A stretch of DNA of 64,000 bases from SHVO01 sp050246995. Lineage in GTDB: Bacteria > Pseudomonadota > Alphaproteobacteria > Rhodospirillales > Rhodospirillaceae. The notes beneath the pieces are model-generated. The model ran no database searches. It saw only the letters and a program-made list of their open reading frames with translations, and had not been told where the DNA came from. Shown in pieces: positions 54,191 to 63,556 of the stretch (positions are counted from its first letter, which is position 1; each line of letters opens with the position of its first letter). The stretch is from NCBI GenBank assembly GCA_050246995.1, contig JBFWVA010000001.1:558001-622000 (forward strand). The letters are read 5' to 3'. The translations under genes were made by a program, and so were the position numbers.

Positions 54191-55446
54191 CGGCGCAAGG
54201 GCCACGCGATCAGGCGCCGCGCGTCATCAGCATGGGCTGCCGGCTTAACACCTATGAAGGCGAAGTGATGCGCGCGCACGCGCGCGATGCCGGACTTTCC
54301 AACGCCATCATCGTGAACACCTGCGCGGTGACCAAAGAAGCTGAACGTCAGGGTATGCAGACGCTGCGCAAGTTGCGCCGCGAGAACCCCGGCGCACATA
54401 TTGTGGCGACCGGCTGCGCCGTCCAACTTGATCCGGCACGCTACGCCGCTATGCCCGAAGTCGACCGGGTGCTTGGTAACGAGCACAAGATGAAGGCCGA
54501 GAGCTTCCACACCGAGACGAACGAGCGTGTTCTTGTCAGCGACATTATGACGGTGCGCGAGACGGCCGAACATCTGGTGGAGGGTTTCGACGGACGCACC
54601 CGCGCCTTCGTTCAGGTCCAGCAGGGCTGCGACCACCGCTGTACTTTCTGCATCATTCCTTTCGCGCGCGGTAACAACCGCAGCGTTCCGATGGGCCGCA
54701 TCGTACAGGAAGTGCGCGGGCTCGTACAAAGCGGGTACCGGGAAATCGTGATCACCGGCGTCGACATCACCGGCTATGGCGGCGATCTTCCGGGAACGCC
54801 GAACCTCGGCCAGATGGTGCGCCGCTTATTGATGGCGGTTCCGGAATTGAAGCGCCTGCGGCTGTCGTCGCTCGACCCGGCGGAAGCAGACGAGGACTTG
54901 TTCCAGCTGATCGCGGACGAGCCGCGTCTGATGCCGCATTTCCACATCTCCGCCCAAGCCGGCGACGATATGATCTTGAAGCGGATGAAACGCCGTCACG
55001 GCCGCGCCGATATCATTTCCTTCTGCGATCGGGTGCGCGCCTTACGACCGGATGCCGTTTTCGGCGCCGATCTGATCGCCGGTTTTCCCACCGAGGACGA
55101 GGCGATGTTCGAGAACAGTCTTGCCCTCGTTGAGGATGCCGGCCTCACGCTGCTTCATGTTTTCCCCTATTCGATCCGACCCGGTACGCCGGCCGCGCGC
55201 ATGCCGCAGGTGAACGGCGCCGTGGTCAAGGAACGCGCCGCGCGTCTTCGCGCGAAAGGGAACGAAGCTTTTGCGCGCCGCCTTGCAGAACAGGTGGGCA
55301 GATCGGTCAATGTGCTGATGGAAAAGGACGGCCGCGGACACAGCGAACACTATCTGCCCGTCGAGATCGCGCACGCACCGCCGGGCGCGGTGATTACGGC
55401 GCGCATCGTGAGTGCTACGGAAACGGCTCTGGTTGGCGTGATCTAA
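54187..55446 (+). CDS. mtaB: tRNA t6A37 methylthiotransferase MtaB
   Basis: 419 residues. Radical-SAM methylthiotransferase: N-terminal UPF0004 domain with Cys in MGCRLNTYEGEVM, NTCAV and TGCAVQ, then radical-SAM CxxxCxxC in QQGCDHRCTFCIIPFARG, and a TRAM-like C-terminus. The NTYEGEVM form points to the MtaB subgroup rather than MiaB or RimO. Overlaps both neighbours (ATGA with dapF, TAATG with ftsY), so the three form one translational unit. Confidence 0.94.
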   Translation: MTAQGPRDQAPRVISMGCRLNTYEGEVMRAHARDAGLSNAIIVNTCAVTKEAERQGMQTLRKLRRENPGAHIVATGCAVQLDPARYAAMPEVDRVLGNEHKMKAESFHTETNERVLVSDIMTVRETAEHLVEGFDGRTRAFVQVQQGCDHRCTFCIIPFARGNNRSVPMGRIVQEVRGLVQSGYREIVITGVDITGYGGDLPGTPNLGQMVRRLLMAVPELKRLRLSSLDPAEADEDLFQLIADEPRLMPHFHISAQAGDDMILKRMKRRHGRADIISFCDRVRALRPDAVFGADLIAGFPTEDEAMFENSLALVEDAGLTLLHVFPYSIRPGTPAARMPQVNGAVVKERAARLRAKGNEAFARRLAEQVGRSVNVLMEKDGRGHSEHYLPVEIAHAPPGAVITARIVSATETALVGVI

Positions 55447-56444
55447 TGTCCCTTCGCGATATGTTGCCCGGAGGCAGAACCTCCGATGACGTTCATGAAC
55501 AATATCAAGGCGAGTGGCAGCTCAAGCTGAGCGAAGGCCTCGCCAAATCGTCGAGCAAGATCGTCGCCGGGATCGGCGACATCCTGACTAAGCGTAAGCT
55601 CGACGACGCGACGCTGACCGAACTCGAAGACCTTTTGATCACCGCCGATCTTGGCACCGCAACGGCTTCGAAGCTGACGCAAGCGCTGGCGAAGGAGCGC
55701 TTCGGCAAGGACATCACGCCGGACGAAGTACGCGAGTCCTTCGCCGCCGACATCCGCCGTATCCTTGAACCGGTCGCGCGGCCTCTGGTGATCGATCCTG
55801 ACCATAAGCCCTTTGTCGTGCTGGTAGTCGGCGTCAATGGCGCGGGGAAAACGACCACGATTGGGAAAATCGCCCACCAGATGAAAAGCGCGGGGACCAA
55901 GGTCTCCATGGCCGCGGGTGACACCTTCCGCGCCGCCGCTGTTGAACAATTGAAAGTGTGGGGCCAGCGCGCGGGCACGCCGGTTTTTGCAAAGGACACC
56001 GGGGCCGACGCGGCGGGTCTCGCATTCGAAGCTCTCCTGGAAGCCAAGAAGCGCGGCGACGACGTGCTGCTGATCGATACGGCCGGGCGACTTCAAAATA
56101 AGGACGCGCTCATGGCGGAGCTGCAGAAGATTGTCCGGGCCATCAAGAAGGTCGAGCCCAGCGCGCCGCACGCGACGCTGCTGGTTTTGGACGCCACCGT
56201 CGGCCAGAACGCCCATGCGCAGGTCGAAGTCTTCAAGAGCATGACCGGGGTCACCGGTCTTGTAATGACAAAGTTGGACGGCACTGCAAAAGGCGGCGTA
56301 GTCGTGGCGCTGGCCGAAAAATTCGGCCTGCCGGTGCACTATGTGGGCGTGGGCGAGGGCGCGAACGATCTGCGGCCGTTTACCTCGCACAACTTTGCGC
56401 GCAGCCTCATGGGATTAAACCCCGACTTACCGACAACGAGCTAG
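55446..56444 (+). CDS. ftsY: signal recognition particle receptor FtsY
   Basis: 332 residues. NG domain with GVNGAGKTTTIGKIAHQ (about residue 124), DTFRAAAVEQL, DTAGRLQNKDALM and TKLDGTAKGGVVVAL. The N-terminal acidic A domain of E. coli FtsY is absent, which is normal in alphaproteobacteria. Its stop overlaps the stop of the convergent amidotransferase gene (56441-56444). Confidence 0.97.
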   Translation: MSLRDMLPGGRTSDDVHEQYQGEWQLKLSEGLAKSSSKIVAGIGDILTKRKLDDATLTELEDLLITADLGTATASKLTQALAKERFGKDITPDEVRESFAADIRRILEPVARPLVIDPDHKPFVVLVVGVNGAGKTTTIGKIAHQMKSAGTKVSMAAGDTFRAAAVEQLKVWGQRAGTPVFAKDTGADAAGLAFEALLEAKKRGDDVLLIDTAGRLQNKDALMAELQKIVRAIKKVEPSAPHATLLVLDATVGQNAHAQVEVFKSMTGVTGLVMTKLDGTAKGGVVVALAEKFGLPVHYVGVGEGANDLRPFTSHNFARSLMGLNPDLPTTS

Positions 56445-57172
56445 AGCCCGAGGCTATCCAGCCATTCAGTGAAGCACAGCTTCGCTTGCTTCTCGAGATT
56501 CGCCGCATAGCGTTTCGCGTCCGACCGCAACGCTTTCACATGGGCGCCTTGGGTTGTCGTGATTTCCACTGCGTGCCCCACGTACCACTTTTCCAGCTCG
56601 AGGCCGATGACCTCGGGGTGGCACTGGAAGCCGAGTGTATTTTTGCCCCAGCTAAAAACCTGATGAAAACAAACGCCCGTGCCGGCGAGCAGCGTGGCGT
56701 CCTTGGGCAGATCGAAGGTGTCGCCGTGCCAATGGAACATGAAAGTGTATTCGGGTCCCAAGTGGCGGACGGGCGACGTATAACCCGCTTTGGAAAGAAT
56801 CAGAGGCGACCAGCCGATTTCCTTTTCGCGGTTCGGATAAACGCGCGCGCCAAGCGCGCCGGCGATAAGTTGTGCGCCGAGGCAGATGCCAAGCGTGGGC
56901 TTGTCGGCCTTCAGGCGCTTCTGCAGGGCGGCGAGTTCCAGCTTGAGGAACGGGTAGAGGTCGTCCTCATAGACGCCGATCGGGCCGCCGAGAACGACGA
57001 GCAAATCCGGCGCCAGCGGGTCGAAGCTCTTCCAATCGGCGACCGGCGCCTCGATGTAGGTCACGTTCCAACCACGCGCGGCGAACAGCTCGCCTAACGT
57101 ACCGAGGTCTTCAAAGGCGACATGGCGAACGACGGCGACGTTCACGCCGTCCTGCTTGCGCGCGCGCGGCAT
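56441..57172 (-). CDS. class I glutamine amidotransferase-like protein (GMP-synthase type)
   Basis: 243 residues. Catalytic Cys in LGICLGAQLIAG (about residue 98) and His-Glu in LGFQCHPEVIGLE (about residues 190-192); GGPIGVYEDD is typical of the stand-alone GuaA-like group. No synthase partner is adjacent, so the ammonia acceptor is unknown. Convergent with ftsY and 21 bases downstream of secA on the same strand. Confidence 0.88.
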   Translation of the reverse strand: MPRARKQDGVNVAVVRHVAFEDLGTLGELFAARGWNVTYIEAPVADWKSFDPLAPDLLVVLGGPIGVYEDDLYPFLKLELAALQKRLKADKPTLGICLGAQLIAGALGARVYPNREKEIGWSPLILSKAGYTSPVRHLGPEYTFMFHWHGDTFDLPKDATLLAGTGVCFHQVFSWGKNTLGFQCHPEVIGLELEKWYVGHAVEITTTQGAHVKALRSDAKRYAANLEKQAKLCFTEWLDSLGL

Positions 57173-57193
57173 CCTCGAACTCCGGTCTGAGCG

Positions 57194-59929
57194 TTAGGCG
57201 ACTTCTTCGACGGTCCCGTGGCAGTGCTTGTACTTCTTGCCGGAACCGCACGGACAAGCCTCGTTACGCGCGACTTTGCCCCATGTGGACGGATCGTTGG
57301 GATCGCGCTGGTCGGGCTGTACGCGCGGCAACATGCGCTGAGCGTCGATGGCCGACGGCAGCGGCGCGATGCTGCCGACGACGGGTTGCACCTGTTCCTT
57401 GATCTCCTGCACGCGCTGCGGCGCGCGCGGCTCCAGGTCTTCCGGCGGCGGAGCCACACGGAGTTCGACACGCGACAAGATGCCGGCGACACGCTCGCGC
57501 AGGCCTGACAGGAGCTGGTTGAACATCTCGAAGGCCTCGCGCTGATACTCCAGCAGCGGCTGCTTCTGGCCGTAGGCGCGCAGGTTGACGGCATGACGCA
57601 AAAGGTCCAGCTGCGCGAGGTGATCGCGCCAGCCCTGATCGATCATCTGCAGAACGATGCTCTTTTCCACGCGCCGCATGATATCCGGACCGATGGCGGC
57701 AACCTTGTCTGCAAACTTCGCGTCCGAAAGCTGTGTGATGCGTTCGCGGATTTCTTCTTCCGCGACGCCCTCTTCCGTCGACCATTCCTTCACCGGGAGG
57801 TCGAGGTTGAGCAGACGCAGGCTTTCTTCATGTAAGCCGGCCCAATCCCACGACTCCTGCATCTGGCCGGCCGGGATGAACTTCGCGACGATATCGTCGA
57901 TGACTTCATGGCGCATGTCCGTGACCATGTCCGAGAGGTCGTCGGTGCGCATCATGTCCTTGCGCTGCTCGAAAACCACACGGCGCTGATCGTTCATCAC
58001 ATCATCGTACTGCAGCAGGTTCTTGCGAATGTCGAAGTTGCGCGCTTCGACCTTCTGCTGTGCTTTCTCGATCGCTTTATTGATCCACGGATGGATGATG
58101 GCTTCGCCGGGCTGCAAGCCCAAGCGCTGCAACATTGTGTCCATGCGCTCGGAGCCGAAGATGCGCATCAGATCGTCTTGCAGCGACAGATAGAACTTCG
58201 AAGCGCCGGGATCGCCCTGACGGCCGGAACGTCCACGCAGCTGGTTGTCGATGCGGCGGCTTTCATGGCGCTCGGTGCCGACGACGTAGAGACCGCCCGC
58301 GGCAAGGGCCACTTTCTTCTTCTCGGCGATATCGGCGCGGATCGCGTCTTGCTCGGCTTCGGTGAGCGGACGTCCGAGCTTGTTTTCCTCTTCACGAAAA
58401 CGGGACTCGGCGTTGCCGCCCAGCTGAATGTCGGTGCCGCGGCCCGCCATGTTAGTCGCGATGGTCACCGCACCCGGAACGCCCGCTTGGGCGATGATGA
58501 GCGCTTCTTGTTCGTGATACTTCGCATTCAGAACCTGCGGCACGATCTTGGTTTTCTTGCGCAGGAGCGTGGCGAGGGTTTCCGATTTTTCGATGGATAC
58601 CGTACCGACCAGCACCGGCTGCTGGCGCGCGATGCACTCTTCCACCAGCGTCACGATCGCGTTGTATTTCTCTTCTGCGGTCCGGTAGACCTCGTCGTGC
58701 TCATCCTTACGGGCGCGCGTGACGTTGGGCGGAATTTCCACCACTTCGAGGCCGTAGATCTGGCCGAATTCTTCCTCTTCCGTCATCGCCGTGCCGGTCA
58801 TGCCGCCCAGCTTCGGATACATGCGGAAATAGTTCTGGAAGGTGATGCTGGCGAGAGTCTGGTTCTCGCTCTGCACCGCGACGCCTTCCTTCGCTTCGAT
58901 GGCTTGATGCAGGCCTTCCGACAGGCGGCGGCCTTCCATGATGCGGCCGGTGAATTCGTCGATCAGGTGCACTTTGTTGTCGCGCACGAGATAGTCGACG
59001 TCGCGCTTGAACATGTGATGGGCGCGCAACGCTTGGTTCAAGTGATGCACGAGCGCGACGTTGTGCAGATCGTAAAGATCGCCTTCATTCAGGATCTCGC
59101 GTTGGCGGAGCAGGCCTTCGGCATATTCGCTGCCGGCATCGGTGAACGTGATAGAGCGCTGCTTCTCGTCCTTCTCGTAGTGTTCGGGCTTGAGGTCCGG
59201 AATGATGTGGTTCACGCGCTCATAAAGATCGGTGCGGTCCTGCGATGGGCCGGAAATGATCAGCGGCGTGCGCGCTTCGTCGATGAGGATCGAGTCCACT
59301 TCGTCGACGATGGCGTAATTGAAGTCACGGTGGACCATGTCCTCCATGCTGTACTTCATATTGTCGCGCAGATAGTCGAAGCCGAGTTCGTTGTTGGTCG
59401 AGTAGGTGATGTCGCAGGCGTAGGCCGCGCGGCGCTCGGCATCGCTCATGTTGTGCTGGATGCAGCCGACGGTGAGGCCGAGGAAACGGTGGACTTGGCC
59501 CATCCATTCGGCGTCGCGCTTGGCGAGATAGTCGTTCACGGTCACCACGTGCACGCCTTTGCCCGAGAGCGCGTTCAGATACACCGGAAGGGTCGAGACC
59601 AGGGTCTTACCTTCGCCGGTGCCCATTTCCGCGATCATCGCGCGGTGCAGGACGATGCCGCCCAGCATCTGCACATCGAAATGGCGCTGCTTCAGGGTGC
59701 GTTTGGCCGCTTCGCGCACGGTGGCGAAAGCATCCACAAGGACGTCATCCAGGGTTTCACCAGCCGCGAGGCGGCCCTTGAGCCACTCGGTACGCGCGCG
59801 CACGCCCGCATCATCCAGGGCGGCGACTTCGGCCTCCTTCGCGTTGACGGCCGTGACGATGGGACGAAGGGACTTAATAAGACGGTCGTTACGCGACCCA
59901 AAAATGCGTTTGGCGAGGGCGCCGAGCAT
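57194..59929 (-). CDS. secA: preprotein translocase ATPase SecA
   Basis: 911 residues. Motor of Sec export. Walker A MGTGEGKTLVSTLP, VTVNDYLAKRDAEWM, DEVDSILIDEARTPLIISGP, NMAGRGTDIQLGGN and GRSGRQGDPG. The C-terminal zinc-binding SecB-interaction motif CPCGSGKKYKHCHG is intact. The long opposite-strand open frame over this gene is a shadow. Confidence 0.98.
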   Translation of the reverse strand: MLGALAKRIFGSRNDRLIKSLRPIVTAVNAKEAEVAALDDAGVRARTEWLKGRLAAGETLDDVLVDAFATVREAAKRTLKQRHFDVQMLGGIVLHRAMIAEMGTGEGKTLVSTLPVYLNALSGKGVHVVTVNDYLAKRDAEWMGQVHRFLGLTVGCIQHNMSDAERRAAYACDITYSTNNELGFDYLRDNMKYSMEDMVHRDFNYAIVDEVDSILIDEARTPLIISGPSQDRTDLYERVNHIIPDLKPEHYEKDEKQRSITFTDAGSEYAEGLLRQREILNEGDLYDLHNVALVHHLNQALRAHHMFKRDVDYLVRDNKVHLIDEFTGRIMEGRRLSEGLHQAIEAKEGVAVQSENQTLASITFQNYFRMYPKLGGMTGTAMTEEEEFGQIYGLEVVEIPPNVTRARKDEHDEVYRTAEEKYNAIVTLVEECIARQQPVLVGTVSIEKSETLATLLRKKTKIVPQVLNAKYHEQEALIIAQAGVPGAVTIATNMAGRGTDIQLGGNAESRFREEENKLGRPLTEAEQDAIRADIAEKKKVALAAGGLYVVGTERHESRRIDNQLRGRSGRQGDPGASKFYLSLQDDLMRIFGSERMDTMLQRLGLQPGEAIIHPWINKAIEKAQQKVEARNFDIRKNLLQYDDVMNDQRRVVFEQRKDMMRTDDLSDMVTDMRHEVIDDIVAKFIPAGQMQESWDWAGLHEESLRLLNLDLPVKEWSTEEGVAEEEIRERITQLSDAKFADKVAAIGPDIMRRVEKSIVLQMIDQGWRDHLAQLDLLRHAVNLRAYGQKQPLLEYQREAFEMFNQLLSGLRERVAGILSRVELRVAPPPEDLEPRAPQRVQEIKEQVQPVVGSIAPLPSAIDAQRMLPRVQPDQRDPNDPSTWGKVARNEACPCGSGKKYKHCHGTVEEVA

Positions 59930-60218
59930 TGGAACCTCAAGGAGGGAGAGAAAAGGCGCTTGGCTTAAGCCGACGCCGGGTGACGCTGGCAGGAGAGATA
60001 GAAGCAGAGGGGGGTGAAGTCAACGGAAGGGACTGAAGATTTCGCTGAATTCATTGATTATTTGGGACTTTTTCGGCCGGAGCACGGATAACGGCCGCGT
60101 GATCGCGGGCCAGCGGCCGGCGAAGTGGGCTTAAAGCGGACAAACTTGTCCCTTGGGGGCGCTTATGCCATTGAAGCGCGCACCCTTTTCGCCCGCCCCA
60201 TCTGTCCGAAGAACCCGA

Positions 60219-61451
60219 ATGGCCACGAAAGTCTCGCCGCTCGCGCCCGCCACCGTACCTACGCTGCCGCCCGTCGCGGGCGTGCGGCTGGCCCATCACG
60301 CGGCCGGCATCCGTTACAAAGTGCGCTCGGACCTGATGGTTGCGGTGATGGACCCCGGCACAACGGTGGCGGGCGTTTTGACCCGCTCGCTGACCGCTTC
60401 GGCCCCGGTCGAGAGCTGTCGCGCTCATCTAAAAGGCGGTTCAGGCCGCGTTGTGGTCGTCAATGCGGGAAATGCCAATACGTTTACAGGCAAACGCGGC
60501 GTCGCCGACGTCGAAGCGACCTGCGCGGCCGCGGCCAAGACTTTCGGCTGCACGCCGTCGGAAGTCTTCGTCTCCTCCACCGGCACCATCGGCGTACCTT
60601 TGCCGGTCGAGAAAATCACCGATGCCCTGCCTCTGATCGCGGAAAAACTGAGCGCCGGCGAATGGCTGGCGGCGGCCCAGGCGACCATGACCACCGACAC
60701 GTTCCCCAAGCTCGCGACACGCAGCCTTTCGATCGACGGCAAAACCGTGACGATCAACGGCTTCTGCAAAGGCTCCGGCATGATCGCGCCGGACATGGGG
60801 ACCATGCTCGCCTATGTATTCACCGACGCCGCGCTCGCGCCCGATGTCGCCCAGCAGCTGATATCCGCGGGCGCCGATCTCAGCTTCAACTGCATGACGG
60901 TCGATAGCGACACCTCGACCTCCGACACGCTCCTTCTGTTCGCCACGGGCAAGGCTGGCCATGCGCCTATCGCCTCCCTCGCCGATCCTCGGGTTGGCGC
61001 TTTCAAGAGCGCGCTCGATTCGCTGCTGATCGAACTCGCCAAACTCGTCGCACGCGACGGCGAAGGCGCCACCAAATTCATCGAGATTCGCGTGACCGGC
61101 GCCGAGCACGATAAAGCCGCGCGCCGTATCGCACTCTCCATCGCCAACTCACCGCTGGTGAAAACCGCCATCGCGGGTGAGGACGCGAACTGGGGCCGGA
61201 TCGTCATGGCGGTGGGCAAGGCGGGTGAGCGCGCCGACCGGGACAAACTCACGATCGCCGTGGGCGGCGTTACCATCACGCGCGATGGCGCGCCCGTCCC
61301 GAATTATGACGAAACACCCGTGGTTGCGCATATGAAAGGCCAGGAGATCGGCATCGACGTCGATGTCGGGATCGGCACAGGCGCGGCTGTGGTGTGGACC
61401 TGCGATCTGACCCATGGCTATATCGACATCAATGGCTCCTACCGCACCTGA
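60219..61451 (+). CDS. argJ: bifunctional ornithine acetyltransferase / N-acetylglutamate synthase
   Basis: 410 residues; recycles the acetyl group in arginine synthesis. VFVSSTGTIGVPLP and the autoprocessing site KGSGMIAPDMGTMLAYVF with the nucleophilic Thr (about residue 191); the residue before Thr is Gly where Ala is more usual. Ends DLTHGYIDINGSYRT. ATG 60219 (MATKVSPLAP) is preferred; the open frame upstream to 60153 lacks similarity to the family. Confidence 0.96.
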   Translation: MATKVSPLAPATVPTLPPVAGVRLAHHAAGIRYKVRSDLMVAVMDPGTTVAGVLTRSLTASAPVESCRAHLKGGSGRVVVVNAGNANTFTGKRGVADVEATCAAAAKTFGCTPSEVFVSSTGTIGVPLPVEKITDALPLIAEKLSAGEWLAAAQATMTTDTFPKLATRSLSIDGKTVTINGFCKGSGMIAPDMGTMLAYVFTDAALAPDVAQQLISAGADLSFNCMTVDSDTSTSDTLLLFATGKAGHAPIASLADPRVGAFKSALDSLLIELAKLVARDGEGATKFIEIRVTGAEHDKAARRIALSIANSPLVKTAIAGEDANWGRIVMAVGKAGERADRDKLTIAVGGVTITRDGAPVPNYDETPVVAHMKGQEIGIDVDVGIGTGAAVVWTCDLTHGYIDINGSYRT

Positions 61452-61911
61452 TGGCGCGCACTTAGACGACGAAGACGGCTGCTGGAACGCCGGCGAAGAG
61501 CCGCGCGTGGGCCTGCCGATCCTCACCGTCGTGGCGGTGGCGCTGCTCGATGCCGACAACCGCATCCTTTTGACACAGCGCCCCGAAGGCAAGCCGCTGG
61601 CGGGTTTGTGGGAATTCCCGGGCGGCAAAGTCCATGAAGGCGAGACGCCGGAAGCGGCGCTCATCCGCGAGCTGCACGAAGAACTCGGCGTCGATATTCG
61701 CACGAGCTGCCTCGCGCCGCTGACATTCGCCTCGCATTCCTACGAGAAGTTCCACCTGTTGATGCCGCTGTATGTGTGCCGTCAGTGGCGCGGAAAATTG
61801 ACCGCTCGCGAGAACCAAAACATGGCCTGGGTGCGCGCCGATAAACTGCGCGACTATCCAATGCCGGCGGCGGACATCCCGTTGATTCCGATCTTGCAGG
61901 ACTGGCTATGA
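61432..61911 (+). CDS. mutT: 8-oxo-dGTP diphosphatase-type Nudix hydrolase
   Basis: 159 residues. Nudix box GGKVHEGETPEAALIRELHE then EL (about residues 58-80); LLTQRPEGKPLAGLWEFPGG and C-terminal WVRADKLRDYPMPAADIP match MutT. Start is uncertain: ATG 61432 overlaps argJ by 20 bases and ATG 61414 by 38. Follows argJ as in many alphaproteobacteria and overlaps the next gene by four bases. Confidence 0.9.
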   Translation: MAPTAPDGAHLDDEDGCWNAGEEPRVGLPILTVVAVALLDADNRILLTQRPEGKPLAGLWEFPGGKVHEGETPEAALIRELHEELGVDIRTSCLAPLTFASHSYEKFHLLMPLYVCRQWRGKLTARENQNMAWVRADKLRDYPMPAADIPLIPILQDWL

Positions 61912-62657
61912 CCGACGCGCCGAGCGCTTGTGTCCTTATCATCGGCGATGAAATTCTGTCGGGCCGCACCCAGGACGCCAACCTTCGGTATTTCGCGGCC
62001 CGGTTCGCGGAGCTGGGCGTGCGGCTGAAAGAAGCACGCGTCATTCCGGACGACGCCGACGTTATCGTCGATACGCTGAATACGATGCGCACGCGCTATG
62101 ATTACGTCATCACCACCGGCGGCATAGGCCCTACCCATGACGACATCACGACTCTTTGCGTTGCGCGCGCCTTTGGACGCAAGGTCATCCGGCACGACGG
62201 CGTGGCAAAGCGCATGGCGGCTTACTTTGGCGACCGTCTGAACGAAGCGCGGCTTAAGATGGCCGAAGTGCCCGACGGTCCGGACGTCAGCCTGATCGAG
62301 AGCGAGGTGACGATCGCGCCCGGATTTCGCATCGAGAACGTGTTTGTCCTCGCAGGCGTGCCGAGCATTGCTCACGCGATGTTCGAGGCGCTGGCCCCGC
62401 AGCTGAAGGGCGGCGCGCCGATGCTGTCGGGAAACGTCGGCGCCGGCCTGCGTGAAGGCGATATCGCCACGGGCCTTACGGCGATCCAGGAAAAATATCC
62501 CAGCGTCGCGATTGGAAGTTATCCGTCCATGCGCGGCAGCGGATTTCACACCAGTATCGTGGCGCGCGGCACGGACCGGGCGTTGATCGACAAAGTGCTG
62601 GAAGAAGTCGCGGCCTTGATGCGCGCCCAGGGCGGCAGTCCCAGCAGTGAAGCTTAA
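61908..62657 (+). CDS. CinA N-terminal-domain (molybdopterin-binding-like) protein
   Basis: 249 residues. IIGDEILSGRTQDANLRYFA, VITTGGIGPTHDDITTL and VLAGVPSIAHAMFEAL are the MoaB/CinA N-terminal motifs. The C-terminal amidase (PncC) domain of full CinA is absent, as in many alphaproteobacterial versions. Related proteins hydrolyse ADP-ribose or similar nucleotides; role here uncertain. Its stop overlaps the stop of the convergent pseudouridine synthase gene (62654-62657). Confidence 0.88.
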   Translation: MTDAPSACVLIIGDEILSGRTQDANLRYFAARFAELGVRLKEARVIPDDADVIVDTLNTMRTRYDYVITTGGIGPTHDDITTLCVARAFGRKVIRHDGVAKRMAAYFGDRLNEARLKMAEVPDGPDVSLIESEVTIAPGFRIENVFVLAGVPSIAHAMFEALAPQLKGGAPMLSGNVGAGLREGDIATGLTAIQEKYPSVAIGSYPSMRGSGFHTSIVARGTDRALIDKVLEEVAALMRAQGGSPSSEA

Positions 62658-63421
62658 GCTTCGTCGTTCGCGGCTTCTTTTGCGCCCTTCTCCGGCGCAT
62701 CGCCCTTGAAGCCGCAGGCCATCAGCATTTCAAGCATATGCGCCGGGGCCGGCGCGCGCACACGGATCGGGTCCTTTTTAGGATAGAGCGGAAGCACCAC
62801 GGCGCGGGCGTGCAGCATGAGCTGGCCTTCGGCCGCCTTTGTCCCGGCGCGGCCATAGACGCGGTCCGCCATCACCGGACAGTTGAGAAGCGCGGCATGA
62901 ACGCGGATTTGGTGCGTACGGCCGGTGTGAGGATGAAATTCGACCCAACTGCGGATGCCGTCCGGCGTCTCGACGGAGCCGCGCACTTTATAGTCGGTGA
63001 TCGCGGGCTGGCCGTTGGGATCGGCTTGCATCTTCCATCCGGCGCCGGCGCCGGGGATTTTGGCAAGCGCGTGCTTGATGCGCCCTTCGTCTTCCCGGGG
63101 ACGCCCATCGACGATGGCCCAATAGGTCTTGCGCACCTTCCCGCTCGCGAACAGGTCGCCGACTTGACGCAGCGCTTTTGAATGGCGGCCAAGGACAAGA
63201 CAGCCGGACGTATCGCGGTCGAGCCGATGAGCGAGCGACGGGGTGCGCGGCAGGCCAAACGTCAGATGCACGAATGATTGTTCGAGGTTCGGGCCGCCGC
63301 CGAAGCCGGCGTGCACCGGGATGCCGGTGGGTTTGTCGATTACCAAGATCATCGCATCACGGTAAAGCACACGTGATTCGATCTCGGCTTGGGACACGGG
63401 CGCTGCGGCGGGGTTCGGCAT
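62654..63421 (-). CDS. RluA-family rRNA/tRNA pseudouridine synthase
   Basis: 255 residues. Catalytic HRLDRDTSGCLVLGR (Asp about residue 73), plus VIDKPTGIPVHAGFGGGPN and VEFHPHTGRTHQIRVHAALL. No S4 domain at the N-terminus. The modified position cannot be inferred. ATG 63421 (MPNPAAAPVSQ) is chosen; an ATG at 63484 would add 21 residues. Confidence 0.91.
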   Translation of the reverse strand: MPNPAAAPVSQAEIESRVLYRDAMILVIDKPTGIPVHAGFGGGPNLEQSFVHLTFGLPRTPSLAHRLDRDTSGCLVLGRHSKALRQVGDLFASGKVRKTYWAIVDGRPREDEGRIKHALAKIPGAGAGWKMQADPNGQPAITDYKVRGSVETPDGIRSWVEFHPHTGRTHQIRVHAALLNCPVMADRVYGRAGTKAAEGQLMLHARAVVLPLYPKKDPIRVRAPAPAHMLEMLMACGFKGDAPEKGAKEAANDEA

Positions 63422-63556
63422 GGCGAGGCTTTGCCGCAAAGCGGCCTCGCCGGTCAAGCCCCGGGCGCGAACGCGCGCAATCAAAATAAGGCGGGCCTTC
63501 GCACGCGTTGCATGATGAGCCGCATCTCCCTACGTTACCCTCGAATTGAGGCGCTC

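Noticed and set aside
57908..59968. 686-codon rightward open frame opposite secA
   Set aside because: Antisense shadow in high-GC DNA; secA on the other strand is complete and conserved.
62649..62662. 14-bp palindrome GAAGCTTAAGCTTC at the cinA-like/rluA-like junction, considered as a terminator or operator
   Set aside because: It is made of the two overlapping stop codons and flanking codons of both genes; no loop and no T-run, so coincidence of coding is enough.
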